A stretch of 64,000 nt of DNA, taken from NCBI GenBank assembly GCA_031411655.1, contig JANOBM010000247.1, positions 124,001 through 188,000 of the forward strand. The letters run 5' to 3'. This document shows positions 8,946 to 18,543 of this stretch, one piece after another (position 1 is the first letter of the stretch; each line of letters begins with the position of its first letter). A program made the translations under genes and the position numbers. The DNA is from UBA6163 sp031411655 (GTDB lineage Bacteria > Planctomycetota > Planctomycetia > Pirellulales > Pirellulaceae). The notes under the pieces were generated by a model that was given only the letters and a program-made list of their open reading frames with translations, searched no databases and had not been told where the DNA came from.

Positions 8946-9045
8946 ATAAATCATCCATTGGCGTTCATTTGATCGCTGGTGGGATTCTAGTCATCAGTGA
9001 GGACGTGAGGACTGCCCTCGTCGCCGACGACTCTCGTTGCTGGCA

Positions 9046-11115
9046 TTACCAAATGCGAACGCGATCTTCTGGGGCAAGAAACAATAGATCGTTCGGTTTG
9101 ATTTCGAACGCGTCATAAAAAGCGTCCATGTTTCGTACAATTCCGTTGACGCGGTATTGGCTGGGGCTGTGCGGGTCAACGATCAAACGCTTCCGGAGTT
9201 CGGCGTCGCGATAAAGCCGCCGCCAAATCTGCCCCCAACCGAGGAAGAACCGCTGGTCTCCCGTCAATCCATCAATCACTGGCGCCTCCTGGTCCCCGAG
9301 CGACAGTCGGTAGGCTGCATAGGCAACACTCAATCCACCGAGGTCGCCGATATTCTCACCGAGGGTAAGTTCGCCGTTGATTGGCATGTCTTCTACCGGC
9401 CGATAGCTGCTGTATTGCTTGACAAGTCCGGCGGCGCGCCGTTCGAATTCGGTCCGGTCTTCTTCGGTCCACCATTGCCGTAAGTTTCCTTTTCCATCGA
9501 ACTTGCTTCCCTTGTCATCAAAGCCGTGGCTCAATTCGTGTCCGATCACAGCCCCGATGCCTCCATAGTTGACAGCGTCATCCGCAGACAGATTAAAGAA
9601 TGGCGGTTGTAAAATGGCGGCAGGAAAAACGATTTCGTTCATGGTGGGGTTGTAGTAAGCATTGATCGTTTGCGGTGTCATGTGCCACTCGCTTCGATCA
9701 ATGGGTCCACCAAGTTTCGCCAAGTCACGATTGGTCTCAAATTCGGCCGCTGACAACAAATTCGATGCGAGCGAATCGGTTCCGATGGTGAGGGCGTCGT
9801 ATGACTTCCACTGATCGGGGTAACCAATTTTCGTACTAAACAATGAAAGTTTTTGCATTGCCTGCTTCTTCGTGCCCTCCCCCATCCAATCAAGCGTCTG
9901 GATCCTGTTTCCAAATGCGAGCTTCAGTCGATCAACAAGCTCATTCATCCGCTGCTTGGCGATTGGGGTGAAATGCTTTTCAACATAGATTTGACCGACC
10001 AATTCGCCGAGCACGCTTCCGGTGGTGCCGACAGCTCGCTTCCACAGCGGCCGCTGCTCATCGATTCCGCTGATTGCCGTCCCATGAAATTGAAAATGAC
10101 GCTCTTCAAGCGAGTCAGACAGACTGTCTGCGTAGGCATCGACAATATGAAAGACTTGATATGCCTTCCATTGATCAAGTGAAAAGTCGGGCGTTTGTTT
10201 TGAGAGCGATTCGAAAAAACTTGGCTGACCCACCACGATGGGCTGAGATTCCTCGATGCCATAGGACGCTGCGAATCCTGTCCATGAGAACGGTGCTACC
10301 ATCGCCTGCAAGTCTGCGGATGATCGCAGGTTGTATGTTTTTTCTGGATCGCGGTTGTCCGTCTTGGTCCAGTGTTGTTTCGCCAGCGACGTCTCGATTG
10401 CGACGATCGAGGGCCCGAGCGATTCATGCTCTTGAACGTCCACGGCGGCGAGTAGGTCGCCAGCATAGTCCGCGAGTTTCCGGCGAAGTTCGGTGTAGGT
10501 AGGCTCATCGCTCAAGTAGTAATCTCGGTCGGGCAATGTCAATCCGCTTTGGTCTGCATAGACGACGTATCGATCGCTATTACGAGCGTCGACGGATACA
10601 TAGACGCCGATCGGCGTTGCGATACCGAAGCGATGGAGTTTACCCATCGTTCGCGAAAGCATTTCCATCGAATCGGCCGCGAGTGTTTCGGCGATAAGCG
10701 GTTGAATCGGTGTCGTTCCTAAGCGGTTACGACGATCCAAATCGATATAGCTACGGTGTAGGTCACCGACCTTTTGTGCTGCGGAACCGGGCGCGGAACC
10801 CTTTTCACTCGCGACTGCTTCAATCAGCTCGCGCACTTGTTGCTGTGTCTGGTCATCAAGGATTGCGAATACTCCATAGTCCGACTTGTCCGCCGGGATC
10901 GATGTTGACTGGAGCCATTTTTCGTTGCTGTAAACGTAGAAATCTTCACCGGGACGAACGGTCTCGCTCATTACACCCAGATCGATGCCCGAGGCTAACG
11001 CTGGCTTTTCCACCGTAGCATCCGTCGAGGGGACTATCGGCAAATCGGCATGCAACGGCACTGATGAGACGATAGCGAGCAAGGGAAAAACGAGACTTTT
11101 AACCGTAGCATTCAC
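9046..11115 (-). CDS. M13-family zinc metallopeptidase (neprilysin/PepO-like), secreted
   Basis: 689 residues with a signal peptide (VKSLVFPLLAIVSSVPLHA). The zinc site is complete: HELSH at 526-530 and the third ligand Glu587 in GENIGDLGG. The family substrate-binding motif NAYYNPTMNEIVFPA lies about 40 residues before the zinc site. The length fits M13 oligopeptidases (about 650-750 aa), which cleave short peptides at hydrophobic P1' positions outside the cytoplasm. The gene stands alone; its 3' end converges on the terminator at 8907-8945. A 168-bp gap separates its start from the upstream membrane-protein gene on the same strand, so separate transcription is likely. Substrates are unknown. 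Confidence 0.93.
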   Translation of the reverse strand: MNATVKSLVFPLLAIVSSVPLHADLPIVPSTDATVEKPALASGIDLGVMSETVRPGEDFYVYSNEKWLQSTSIPADKSDYGVFAILDDQTQQQVRELIEAVASEKGSAPGSAAQKVGDLHRSYIDLDRRNRLGTTPIQPLIAETLAADSMEMLSRTMGKLHRFGIATPIGVYVSVDARNSDRYVVYADQSGLTLPDRDYYLSDEPTYTELRRKLADYAGDLLAAVDVQEHESLGPSIVAIETSLAKQHWTKTDNRDPEKTYNLRSSADLQAMVAPFSWTGFAASYGIEESQPIVVGQPSFFESLSKQTPDFSLDQWKAYQVFHIVDAYADSLSDSLEERHFQFHGTAISGIDEQRPLWKRAVGTTGSVLGELVGQIYVEKHFTPIAKQRMNELVDRLKLAFGNRIQTLDWMGEGTKKQAMQKLSLFSTKIGYPDQWKSYDALTIGTDSLASNLLSAAEFETNRDLAKLGGPIDRSEWHMTPQTINAYYNPTMNEIVFPAAILQPPFFNLSADDAVNYGGIGAVIGHELSHGFDDKGSKFDGKGNLRQWWTEEDRTEFERRAAGLVKQYSSYRPVEDMPINGELTLGENIGDLGGLSVAYAAYRLSLGDQEAPVIDGLTGDQRFFLGWGQIWRRLYRDAELRKRLIVDPHSPSQYRVNGIVRNMDAFYDAFEIKPNDLLFLAPEDRVRIW

Positions 11116-11283
11116 GTCGCGACTCCGAAATTTTTTGAACGGATGAGAGTTGGACCCACTGAGCCGGAAACTAACGTCAGGGTAACCTTGGGAAATCTTA
11201 CCAAGCCAGGCCGATCTGCGCGAGAGTAGCGTCCTTTGAGAATACGCGCAGGGAAATCGCGCAACACATGCGAGGACATCGGT

Positions 11284-12876
11284 CTACGGCAAGCGGTAGA
11301 CCGCGTACGTCGAATTGGGGGCGTCTGAAGCGAGGGGGTAAGCCTGTACGAGAGGCAAGAAGCGTCCACTGAAGCGACGGTCGATCACAATGAACCTAGC
11401 ATTGTATTCTTCTCGAAATCGCATAAGGTCGCCGTAACGTATCGTGACACGGACCGTCCCTAAGCGACGAGGGAAAACATCAAAGAATCGTCGCGACCAT
11501 TCGACCAAGCGTTCAGCATCCTGGGGTACGTCTTTCCAGTTAACGACCTCCGCACGCCCCGCATACCACTTGAACGATTGCTGATTGCGAGGCGTCAACA
11601 AAACTTCATTTTCAGGAAGGGTGCGAGCAATCCACTCACACACTGCGATCCAGTCCGACGCAACGCCATCGCGATTGTCTGAATCGGTCGAAAGGCCAAT
11701 CGTCGATGCGTAGTGCCCCGAGCGAGAAACGATGGACTGCTGATGAGAATGCATCCCACTGAGACTTGCGAAAACAACTGTGGAAACCCCGATTAACATT
11801 CGCAAGGCTGATTGCGATTTTGATAGATGGCCAATTTCGATGCTACGCGCCCAACCTAACGCGAGCGCGAGAGGTACGACGGCATCGGTCATTCGAAACC
11901 AGTAGAATCGAAGCAATCTTGCTCCCCCGTCTGGCGAGATTGATGGTACTAGCCCAATGAAGAGTCCGGTAATTGCAATACCCATGGACCCGACCGCAAA
12001 CCAATGGATTGGCAAGAAAGCGTTGTCGTGCCTTAAGGCGATACCAATGCGGTTCTTTTGAAACATCAAGAGCAGGGTAACTGCGACGAGTGCGGCATGT
12101 CGCCAGTACCACTTCGCTTCGAACGCTGACGGCAGGAGGTGATGAGTGATCCGCTCGTAGGAATAGATTCGCTCTGCCGCAGTCACAATCGTCGCGTCAA
12201 CGCCCTGCGTGAGCGCGATGCCTGGGTAAACGCCCAGTAACGAGATTGTGCCACCAACGATTAGTGGAATGATCTGTGATCGATAGGACATTGACGTTTG
12301 TCGCGAGCAAACGAACGTCAATACCGCTGCCACCACTGACCAACCGCCGACCAGTACATGAAACCCGCTGGCAAGGCCAAGTAGTGGCCACACCCAATGC
12401 CACTTGCCATCGATCATCATCCGAATCCCAAATAGGACGAACGCGTACGCGGGCACCTTGCCTTCGATACCGCCGACGACCCATTCGCCCGCAAGATTAA
12501 AGTACTCCGTCCCAGCAATCCAGATTGCACCTACGGCGAGGGACGCCAGCGGGCGCGAAGTCAGCGCGGTGGTAACGCGATAAAGAGCGATCGCGATCAG
12601 TCCCCAGCCAATGAGACGGCCAATCCAAGCAGTCGCCTCAAGCGAGAACCACTGGGTGAACGCTCCGAACGTGATATGGAATAACCAGTGCGGGTTTCCT
12701 GATGACACGAATAAATCATTAGCACACCAATTTGGATCCCAAAAATTTTTGCTTTTGGCAAGATAATGAGCCTCGTTCACATCAGGTGTCGCCACTCCTG
12801 TGACCGCAAAAAACATCGCGACCAGAAGCAACGGTTCGAGGATGGCAAGGCCCCATTTGTGCGAGCCGTTTGTCAT
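11284..12876 (-). CDS. Multi-spanning membrane protein, DUF6798-like
   Basis: About 530 residues from the ATG at 12876, which overlaps the pdxA stop in an ATGA arrangement; a longer in-frame start at 12939 would lie inside pdxA. At least ten hydrophobic segments are seen (for example LAILEPLLLVAMFFAVTGV and HAALVAVTLLLMF). The N-terminal extracytoplasmic loop has NEAHYLAKSKNFWDPNWC, which I associate with planctomycete DUF6798 proteins, and the fold plan (long first loop, many spans, soluble C-terminus) resembles GT-C glycosyltransferases. The C-terminal soluble part has RFIVIDRRFSGRFLPLVQAYP. A glycosyltransferase role is inference. Translational coupling with pdxA guarantees co-expression but gives no clear functional link. 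Confidence 0.75.
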   Translation of the reverse strand: MTNGSHKWGLAILEPLLLVAMFFAVTGVATPDVNEAHYLAKSKNFWDPNWCANDLFVSSGNPHWLFHITFGAFTQWFSLEATAWIGRLIGWGLIAIALYRVTTALTSRPLASLAVGAIWIAGTEYFNLAGEWVVGGIEGKVPAYAFVLFGIRMMIDGKWHWVWPLLGLASGFHVLVGGWSVVAAVLTFVCSRQTSMSYRSQIIPLIVGGTISLLGVYPGIALTQGVDATIVTAAERIYSYERITHHLLPSAFEAKWYWRHAALVAVTLLLMFQKNRIGIALRHDNAFLPIHWFAVGSMGIAITGLFIGLVPSISPDGGARLLRFYWFRMTDAVVPLALALGWARSIEIGHLSKSQSALRMLIGVSTVVFASLSGMHSHQQSIVSRSGHYASTIGLSTDSDNRDGVASDWIAVCEWIARTLPENEVLLTPRNQQSFKWYAGRAEVVNWKDVPQDAERLVEWSRRFFDVFPRRLGTVRVTIRYGDLMRFREEYNARFIVIDRRFSGRFLPLVQAYPLASDAPNSTYAVYRLP

Positions 12877-13850
12877 GACAGTTCGATCGCCATTTGAATG
12901 GCCGATCGAAGGCTTGCGTCGCTGGCAATACCTTTCCAAGCGATATCCATAGCCGTCCCATGATCGACTGAGGTTCGGACAATCGGCAAACCGAGAGTTA
13001 CATTTACGGCGTCATCAAAGGCAAGGGCCTTGAGCGGGATCAGGCCTTGATCGTGGTACATGCAAACGTACAAATCGGTCGCACGACGATTGGACGGCGT
13101 GAAGGCCGTATCGGGTGATACAGGGCCCACGACCATCATACCTTGAGCCCTTGCCTTATCCACTGCAGGCTGAATGATGCGTTCTTCTTCCAAGTGACTA
13201 AACATGCCGTGTTCCCCGGCATGGGGATTTAGTCCGCAAACGGTGACCCGTGCCGGACGGCCGAGCGATCGAGAAAGAGCTTCATGACCAATTCGAATGG
13301 ACGAGTACACATCTTCGGTGGTGAGTCGTTCCGCGACATCCGCGATCGGGATATGAATGGTCGCTAGCACACAGCTGATCTGTGGCGACGTCAACATCAT
13401 CCGAAAGTCACTGGTATCGGTCATTTCGGCGAGAAGTTCGGTGTGGCCAGGATAACTGACGCCCGCCGCATGCCATGCTTCTTTTTGAATCGGTCCGGTC
13501 ACGATGGCATCCAGTTGTCCCTCCATTGCAAGCTCGGCAGCGATCCTTACCCAGCGGTAAGAGGCTAGGCCTGTTTCCGTTGACCATTGCCCCGGTCGTA
13601 CCGCGTCGGCGTCCAGGTCTCCTTCGCTGAGCACCGCTACTCCACGGATCGGCTCACGCAAGTTTTGCCTTTCAATCCTATCAGGGCACGATAATGAAAG
13701 CTGACTCGCAACACGCCCTAGCAGGCGAATATCTCCTATCAGGATGAGCGGAGTGCTTGACGATTGCGGCCAAGTCATTGCCACTCGGAGAGCCAACTCT
13801 GGGCCGATGCCCGCAGCATCTCCAATCGTGATTCCAATTCGCTTTTGCAA
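12873..13850 (-). CDS. pdxA: 4-hydroxythreonine-4-phosphate dehydrogenase
   Basis: 325 residues, a typical length. PdxA oxidises 4-phosphohydroxy-L-threonine with NAD and supplies the open-chain precursor for pyridoxine 5'-phosphate in the DXP-dependent vitamin B6 route. The N-terminal GDAAGIGPE loop, GPIQKEAW and GHTELLAE are present. The three metal-binding histidines are seen at H166 (ATIH), H210 (LNPHAGE) and H266 (MYHDQGLIPLK), matching the family spacing. RTSVDHGTAMDIA closes the active site. The stop overlaps the next gene's start (ATGA). It is divergent from the channel-like gene at 13937, sharing an 86-bp promoter region. Confidence 0.96.
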   Translation of the reverse strand: MQKRIGITIGDAAGIGPELALRVAMTWPQSSSTPLILIGDIRLLGRVASQLSLSCPDRIERQNLREPIRGVAVLSEGDLDADAVRPGQWSTETGLASYRWVRIAAELAMEGQLDAIVTGPIQKEAWHAAGVSYPGHTELLAEMTDTSDFRMMLTSPQISCVLATIHIPIADVAERLTTEDVYSSIRIGHEALSRSLGRPARVTVCGLNPHAGEHGMFSHLEEERIIQPAVDKARAQGMMVVGPVSPDTAFTPSNRRATDLYVCMYHDQGLIPLKALAFDDAVNVTLGLPIVRTSVDHGTAMDIAWKGIASDASLRSAIQMAIELS

Positions 13851-13936
13851 CCCTTTCTCCAGGTCAAAAACACGGCTACCTTTTCCTCTGCCGCAGATTA
13901 GCTGGCGTGCAGGCTTAAAGGTATTAGGGTATCTCC

Positions 13937-14494
13937 ATGAACCAGTCGGGATTTAATCGCAACATGCGACTTCGTGAAACGATCGAAGTCATTATCGTTC
14001 TCTTGGTCGCTGCGGTAATTCTTTTGATTGCTGAACGCTATCCTACGGTGCCGCGATCTTGGCTAATTTGGGCCATTGTCGCCTCTGCATTCGCGAAAAC
14101 CGTGTATTACTTTGCGGAATCACTCGGTCACTTGATTCAGGCCGCCGCTTGTGACTTGCCTTATCACCGTTTTCTCGCGGTGATGGGCTACAACATGATG
14201 GAAGTGACTTTATCGTTTGCGGTTGATTTCTACTGTTTGCAAATCCTTGACCCAGAAGGCTTCACCGGGATTTCTGAGGGAATGACGGGAGCTGCTTTGT
14301 TTTTCGACTGTTTCTACTTCAGTGTTCTCAACTTTTCGTTCTTCGGTTATGGCAACATTATGCCGATGCATGTCTCTTCCAAGATCGTCATGCTGCTGGA
14401 GGTCATCACTGCTTTCACTACCGTCATTTTCCTCATCTCTGATTTTGTCAGTATGAAAGACTCGATGCGGAAGTCCCGTGAGCGCGAGGGTTAG
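13937..14494 (+). CDS. K+-channel-like membrane protein with FGYGN pore motif
   Basis: 185 residues with four or five hydrophobic segments (IEVIIVLLVAAVILLIA, SWLIWAIVASAFAK, EVTLSFAVDFYCLQIL and the last pair). The last pair frames a pore-like loop: FYFSVLNFSFFGYGNIMP followed by SKIVMLLEVITAFTTVIFLISD. This matches the order pore helix, selectivity filter, inner helix of Ion_trans_2 potassium channels, in which the filter is normally TVGYGD; here it reads FFGYGN. No ligand-binding (RCK, cNMP) domain is attached. The protein probably conducts cations across the inner membrane, but the altered filter makes selectivity uncertain. Convergent with the IscA-type gene; they share a bidirectional terminator. 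Confidence 0.65.
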   Translation: MNQSGFNRNMRLRETIEVIIVLLVAAVILLIAERYPTVPRSWLIWAIVASAFAKTVYYFAESLGHLIQAAACDLPYHRFLAVMGYNMMEVTLSFAVDFYCLQILDPEGFTGISEGMTGAALFFDCFYFSVLNFSFFGYGNIMPMHVSSKIVMLLEVITAFTTVIFLISDFVSMKDSMRKSREREG

Positions 14495-14537
14495 GAATTG
14501 AATCTCGGGGGTGGCGTGACGCACTCAATCATCCGAC

Positions 14538-14579
14538 GAAAAAGCCCTGCGACCGAACGCGGACCGCAGGGCCATTTTT
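14538..14579. terminator. Bidirectional intrinsic terminator
   Basis: GCCCTGCG (14544-14551) pairs perfectly with CGCAGGGC (14565-14572). An A run precedes the stem (T run on the minus strand) and TTTTT follows at 14575-14579. It sits between two convergent genes ending at 14494 (+) and 14620 (-) and can serve both. Confidence 0.85.
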
Positions 14580-14619
14580 CTAATGCAACGCCAAAGAACC
14601 ACGCAAATGGCTCCAGGCA

Positions 14620-14952
14620 TTATGCTTGGAACGAGCTACCGCAGCCGCAAGTCTTGACTGCATTCGGGTTCTCGAATGTAAAGCCCTGCTTCTCAAGACT
14701 CTCATGCCAGTCGACTGTCGTGCCGTCGAGGTAAAGAGCGCTCTTCTTGTCGACAACTACCGGAACGCCGTGGCAATCGTACTTGCTGTCAGCCTTCACA
14801 TCAAAGCTGTCATCAAAGTTGAGAGTGTAGTTGAAGCCGCTGCAGCCGCCGCCGGCAACGCCGATACGGAGCAACATGGACTCATCGAAATTATGTTCTT
14901 TCTGGAACCTGCGGACTTCCTGTGCTGCCCGTTCGGTCAATTTAACTGCCAT
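14620..14952 (-). CDS. A-type iron-sulfur carrier (IscA/SufA/ErpA family)
   Basis: 110 residues, the family's length. The three conserved cysteines are present: C37 in GGGCSGF and C102/C104 in TCGCGSSF. A-type carriers receive Fe-S clusters from scaffold proteins and pass them to apo-enzymes. No isc or suf neighbours are seen, so it is a stand-alone gene; which A-type subgroup it belongs to cannot be decided here. A bidirectional terminator follows. The upstream 389-bp gap is shared with a divergent secreted-protein gene. Confidence 0.93.
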   Translation of the reverse strand: MAVKLTERAAQEVRRFQKEHNFDESMLLRIGVAGGGCSGFNYTLNFDDSFDVKADSKYDCHGVPVVVDKKSALYLDGTTVDWHESLEKQGFTFENPNAVKTCGCGSSFQA

Positions 14953-15341
14953 CGAAGGTATGCCCTCGCAAGTAAAAAGCTGTGGAATGGCGCGACGTCA
15001 AAACAGAAACGACCCGGGCTCAGCATCAACTTTTGTGGAAGTGCTAAACCCAACCGCCGTATCCGCATGACACGCCTGACTGTGAATTGTATTCGCGAAA
15101 TCCTATAGAAGACAAGCGAAGAAACTCTAAATCCGACATTTGGGTCCTCGTTGGCGTAGGATTTACCTTCGTGTGAGTGGCGATTGTGCTCTCGCCCGTT
15201 AGTTAAGTTAGCCTGGAACAAGGGTATTGCGTGGTTTTTTTAAATCGTTATTTGCTCAACTTCGTGCCACCACCGACGACGGCGACCTCCGGACACGGCT
15301 TTCGGGAGGGTGTTTTGATCAGGCGTTGGCGGCTGAAACGC
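14953..15341. other. Intergenic region between divergent genes
   Basis: 389 bp between the IscA-type gene (-) and the secreted protein gene (+). It must hold both promoters. I see no convincing -35/-10 pair, RNA gene or repeat. An in-frame upstream ATG for the plus gene exists at 15231 but would put 37 non-signal residues before a clean signal peptide. Confidence 0.4.
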
Positions 15342-16733
15342 ATGAATTTTTTTGTCTTATTGCTAACTGCCGCGTTGTTGTGGGCTGTTCATCCTACTTC
15401 TGTCCTCGGAGGAGAACCGTTTCGCATCAACGTGATCGACAGTGGCAGTGGGTGGCCGGTACCGTTGGTCGAATTGAAAACCGTGCATCATATTCGCTTC
15501 GTTTCGGACAATGCCGGCGTGATCGCAATCGATCTTCCCGAGTTGATAGGCGTCGAAACGTGGTTCTCAGTCGAAGGGCATGGGTATGAAATTCCGGTCG
15601 ACGGATTCGGTTTCAGAGGGTTGCGTGCGACACCGGTTTCTGGCGGTGAATTAACCTTAAGGGTAGACCGGACGCTTCCAGGCAAGCGACTTGGGCGGCT
15701 TACCGGTGGCGGGCTTTTCGCCGAAAGCCAGCGACTTGGGCTTTATTCTGAATGGCGGGACCAAGGGATCTTGGGATGCGATAGCGTTCAAACCGCTGTC
15801 CATCGAGGGAAGCTGTACTGGGCTTGGGGCGATACGCAGGTCGCCAGGTATCCGTTGGGGTTGTTTCATATGATCAGCGGTACCACGGCAATCCAGCCGC
15901 TTCAATCTTTCGAACCACCTTTGCAGCTTCGCTACGACTATTTTGTTGATCAAGGAGGCCAGCCCCGCGTTGTTGCTCAAATGCCGGGCGACGGTCCGAC
16001 TTGGCTAAGTGGCTACGTGAGTTTGCCAGACGAAACCGGTAAGCAGCGATTGGTTGGCACTTATGTGAAAGTTCAGCCCCCACTCACCGTGTATGAAACT
16101 GGCCTGTGTATTTGGGATGACCAGTCACAGCGATTTCAGAAAGACCAAGTGCTTTGGACCAAAAGTGAGCAATCGTCGCAGTCTTTCTCCAGCACTCCTC
16201 CCCCCTGCCCCGATGGGCATCCTCTTTTCTGGGACGACGAGTCCGGAAAACGCTGGGTCCTTTTCGGCGACCCTTTTCCACGGTTGCGATGTGAAGCCAC
16301 GTTCGAAGCGTGGCGAAATCCGTCGTCTTGGAAAACCCTAGAGCCGCAATCAAGTGTTCCAACGGTTGCAGGGAACGAAGAGATCGTTCCTCATCGCGGC
16401 TCCATCGCTTGGAATGCGTACCGTAAAAAATGGGTTGCTATTTTTACTCAACTCCACGGCAAATCGAGCGAGCTGGGAGAGATTTGGTACGCGGAGTCCG
16501 ATTTACCGACCGGGCGTTGGCAGCGAGCTGTCCATGTGGTGACGCATCGAAACTACACCTTTTATAATCCACGGCTCCATCCCGAGTTCACCCCGTCAGC
16601 GTCACCGATTTTGCTGTTTGAGGGTACCTATACGAAAGAGTTTGCAAACCACGCGGAAGCAACGCCGCGATTTGACTATAACCAAGTCCTTTATCGGCTT
16701 GACCTGGATGGCGCCGAGTTCCAGCCAAAGTGA
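15342..16733 (+). CDS. Secreted protein, probable beta-propeller (GH43/DUF4185-like), function unknown
   Basis: 463 residues from the ATG at 15342, chosen because it begins directly with a signal peptide (MNFFVLLLTAALLWAVHPTS, then GGEPF). Residues about 25-115 form a beta-rich domain (INVIDSGSGWPVPLVELKTV) like a carboxypeptidase-regulatory fold. The rest contains repeated strand patterns with aromatic/acidic blades (LYWAWGDTQVARYPLG, WVLFGDPFPRLRC, SIAWNAYRKKWVAIF, EIWYAESDLPTGRW), typical of five-bladed propellers such as GH43-like or DUF4185 proteins. The position suggests a periplasmic or exported carbohydrate-active or scaffold protein. No catalytic residues can be assigned. It stands alone. 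Confidence 0.75.
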   Translation: MNFFVLLLTAALLWAVHPTSVLGGEPFRINVIDSGSGWPVPLVELKTVHHIRFVSDNAGVIAIDLPELIGVETWFSVEGHGYEIPVDGFGFRGLRATPVSGGELTLRVDRTLPGKRLGRLTGGGLFAESQRLGLYSEWRDQGILGCDSVQTAVHRGKLYWAWGDTQVARYPLGLFHMISGTTAIQPLQSFEPPLQLRYDYFVDQGGQPRVVAQMPGDGPTWLSGYVSLPDETGKQRLVGTYVKVQPPLTVYETGLCIWDDQSQRFQKDQVLWTKSEQSSQSFSSTPPPCPDGHPLFWDDESGKRWVLFGDPFPRLRCEATFEAWRNPSSWKTLEPQSSVPTVAGNEEIVPHRGSIAWNAYRKKWVAIFTQLHGKSSELGEIWYAESDLPTGRWQRAVHVVTHRNYTFYNPRLHPEFTPSASPILLFEGTYTKEFANHAEATPRFDYNQVLYRLDLDGAEFQPK

Positions 16734-17124
16734 TGTTTTGCCACGGCAACCTTGGCTGCGGATGGAGTTACGTACATGATGCCAGGTGCTGTTGTTTTTA
16801 TTTCGTTACGGCTCCGGCGCGGCGCGTCAAAGATACGATTCTTGATGGAGAGACGTCCACCAAGCAGTGGATTCGATCCAGGACCAGTGCTTCGTCAACT
16901 CTTAGATCATGGGTGGGGCCACGTGCGCCAGAACGTGGGGATTCACACTCAGGCGAGTGTGCCTACCCAAAAACTTCGATCTGACGAGGGACGAAGACCA
17001 CTCATAGGGATCACTGTTGCCAGCATTTTCAATCGGGTCGCAGAGGCTGTTAATCGATCGTTGATTGGCCGCAAGGCTAAACTCATCTTGCGATCGGTCG
17101 CGACATTTGATTACCCAAGCGTTC
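16734..17124. other. Intergenic region, no feature recognised
   Basis: 391 bp between the propeller-like gene and the acyltransferase. Open frames here run into the acyltransferase in another phase and have no protein-like features. A short inverted repeat (CACTC...GAGTG near 16947) has no T run. Confidence 0.4.
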
Positions 17125-18384
17125 ATGAGCGCGACCATATTACGAATTCGCCCAACCACGGATCGTTCCTTAGGGCCCGACATGGTCCGCGCGACGGCAG
17201 CTCTCCTCGTCGTCTTTTTGCACGCTTGCGTTCCGTATCTCATCCATCCGATGCCGGGGTTGGTATGGTCGGTTCGTGATGACTCCAGTGCCGTGTGCGA
17301 TTCGCTCTTTTGGGCGATTGAAGTTTTCGTAATGCCCTTGTTCCTTGTGCTTTCAGGTTACTACGCCTGGTTCGCATTGGAGTCATCGGACACGAAAAGC
17401 TTCGTCGCATCACGCGCACGTCGTTTGCTGCGCCCACTGCTTTTTGGGATGGTGGTAATCCTTCCACTGGATCTCTACATCTGGATGCTCGGGTTTGTGG
17501 CCGACGGATTGATGCCGATTCAAAAGCTGAAAAGCCTTAAGGTTCCAAGTCCCTACGGAGATCAGCTCTGGGGGCTTAGCCACTTGTGGTTCCTGCTCTA
17601 CGTGTTTTTGTACGCGGCCGTACTGAGTGGCGCACGGTTGCTCCGAAACCGCGTTCCCGCCGTGTCATGTCCCCTCGCCTGTTGTCTCGTTGGTTCGATT
17701 GCCTTTTTCGCCCTGGCGGTGCAACCGGAAGTCGTCTTCGGGTTTCAGCATTCCTTTTTTCCCGTCGCGTCGAAGTGGATCTATAGCGGATCTTTTTTCA
17801 TGGGTGGGATTGTGATTGCCGTTTTTGATCCGCGTTTTCGCGCCATCAATCGGTTTACTGGTCGCAACTTGTGGCTGGGAGTAACCGCAACCATCGCCGC
17901 GACTCTATTGGGGTGTTGGCGGATGCGAATGATCGAAGGAAATTCAGCCGGATTGGCGACTTCTTGGCTCGTATTGGGTTGCTTGGCTGCAACGACGTTG
18001 CTTGCGGCGTGGACAATGACCGCAGGACTGATCGGATTGTCGAATCGGATTAGTGAGCGGGTGGAACGGCGACCATTCTTTTCAAACCTCATTCGATATG
18101 CGGCTGGCGCTTCGTTTTGGATTTACCTCGTTCACCACCCGGTTGTTGCGCTGGTTCACGTCGATTTGAAGTGGCTCACGCCGTCGATGCATTCCGTACC
18201 AAAAGCCGTTTTATCCAGCCTAGTGGCCGTCGGCTGGGGCTTGGCTAGCTATGAATGGATGATCCGCCGATCTGCATTGGGACGTTGGATCGGTGTGACC
18301 GCTCCACTCAAAGTGGCGTCAGGGGAATCGGGAGCCGCGACGCTTCCGTTTCCTCAGGATCGCGAGGTTCGAGTCGCGGCCTAA
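17125..18384 (+). CDS. Acyltransferase-3 family membrane protein
   Basis: 419 residues from the ATG at 17125 (MSATILRIRP); the longer start at 17065 adds 20 unconvincing residues. About ten membrane spans. The N-terminus has LGPDMVRATAALLVVFLHACVP, with the His that is catalytic in acyltransferase-3 (OatA, MdoC, NodX) proteins. SHLWFLLYVFLYAAVL and ASFWIYLVHHPVVALVHV are further family hallmarks; the second resembles the C-terminal YLxHxP segment. Such enzymes move acyl groups onto sugars or glycans from the cytoplasmic side. The gene is single; the acceptor is unknown. Confidence 0.88.
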   Translation: MSATILRIRPTTDRSLGPDMVRATAALLVVFLHACVPYLIHPMPGLVWSVRDDSSAVCDSLFWAIEVFVMPLFLVLSGYYAWFALESSDTKSFVASRARRLLRPLLFGMVVILPLDLYIWMLGFVADGLMPIQKLKSLKVPSPYGDQLWGLSHLWFLLYVFLYAAVLSGARLLRNRVPAVSCPLACCLVGSIAFFALAVQPEVVFGFQHSFFPVASKWIYSGSFFMGGIVIAVFDPRFRAINRFTGRNLWLGVTATIAATLLGCWRMRMIEGNSAGLATSWLVLGCLAATTLLAAWTMTAGLIGLSNRISERVERRPFFSNLIRYAAGASFWIYLVHHPVVALVHVDLKWLTPSMHSVPKAVLSSLVAVGWGLASYEWMIRRSALGRWIGVTAPLKVASGESGAATLPFPQDREVRVAA

Positions 18385-18429
18385 GCGGCCAGGCTGCAGC
18401 CATTTGGCATGGCGATACACGATTCTGCC

Positions 18430-18461
18430 TTAGGCTAAATTCTGACCTAAATGTTTTTTTT
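18430..18461 (+). terminator. Weak intrinsic terminator
   Basis: TTAGG (18430-18434) and CCTAA (18446-18450) form a short stem followed within three bases by eight T residues. It lies 45 bp after the acyltransferase stop. The stem is weak. Confidence 0.35.
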
Positions 18462-18543
18462 GCTTTCGTCTTGACCGTTCCTTCCCTCGTCTCGGGGAAC
18501 TGCGTGGGGTAAAACACCATTCATTGCAATGAAGGGGTGGTTG

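Noticed and set aside
16752..17279. 175-aa open frame before the acyltransferase
   Set aside because: It runs into the acyltransferase in another phase, is Arg/Ser/Pro-rich and lacks protein-like patterning.
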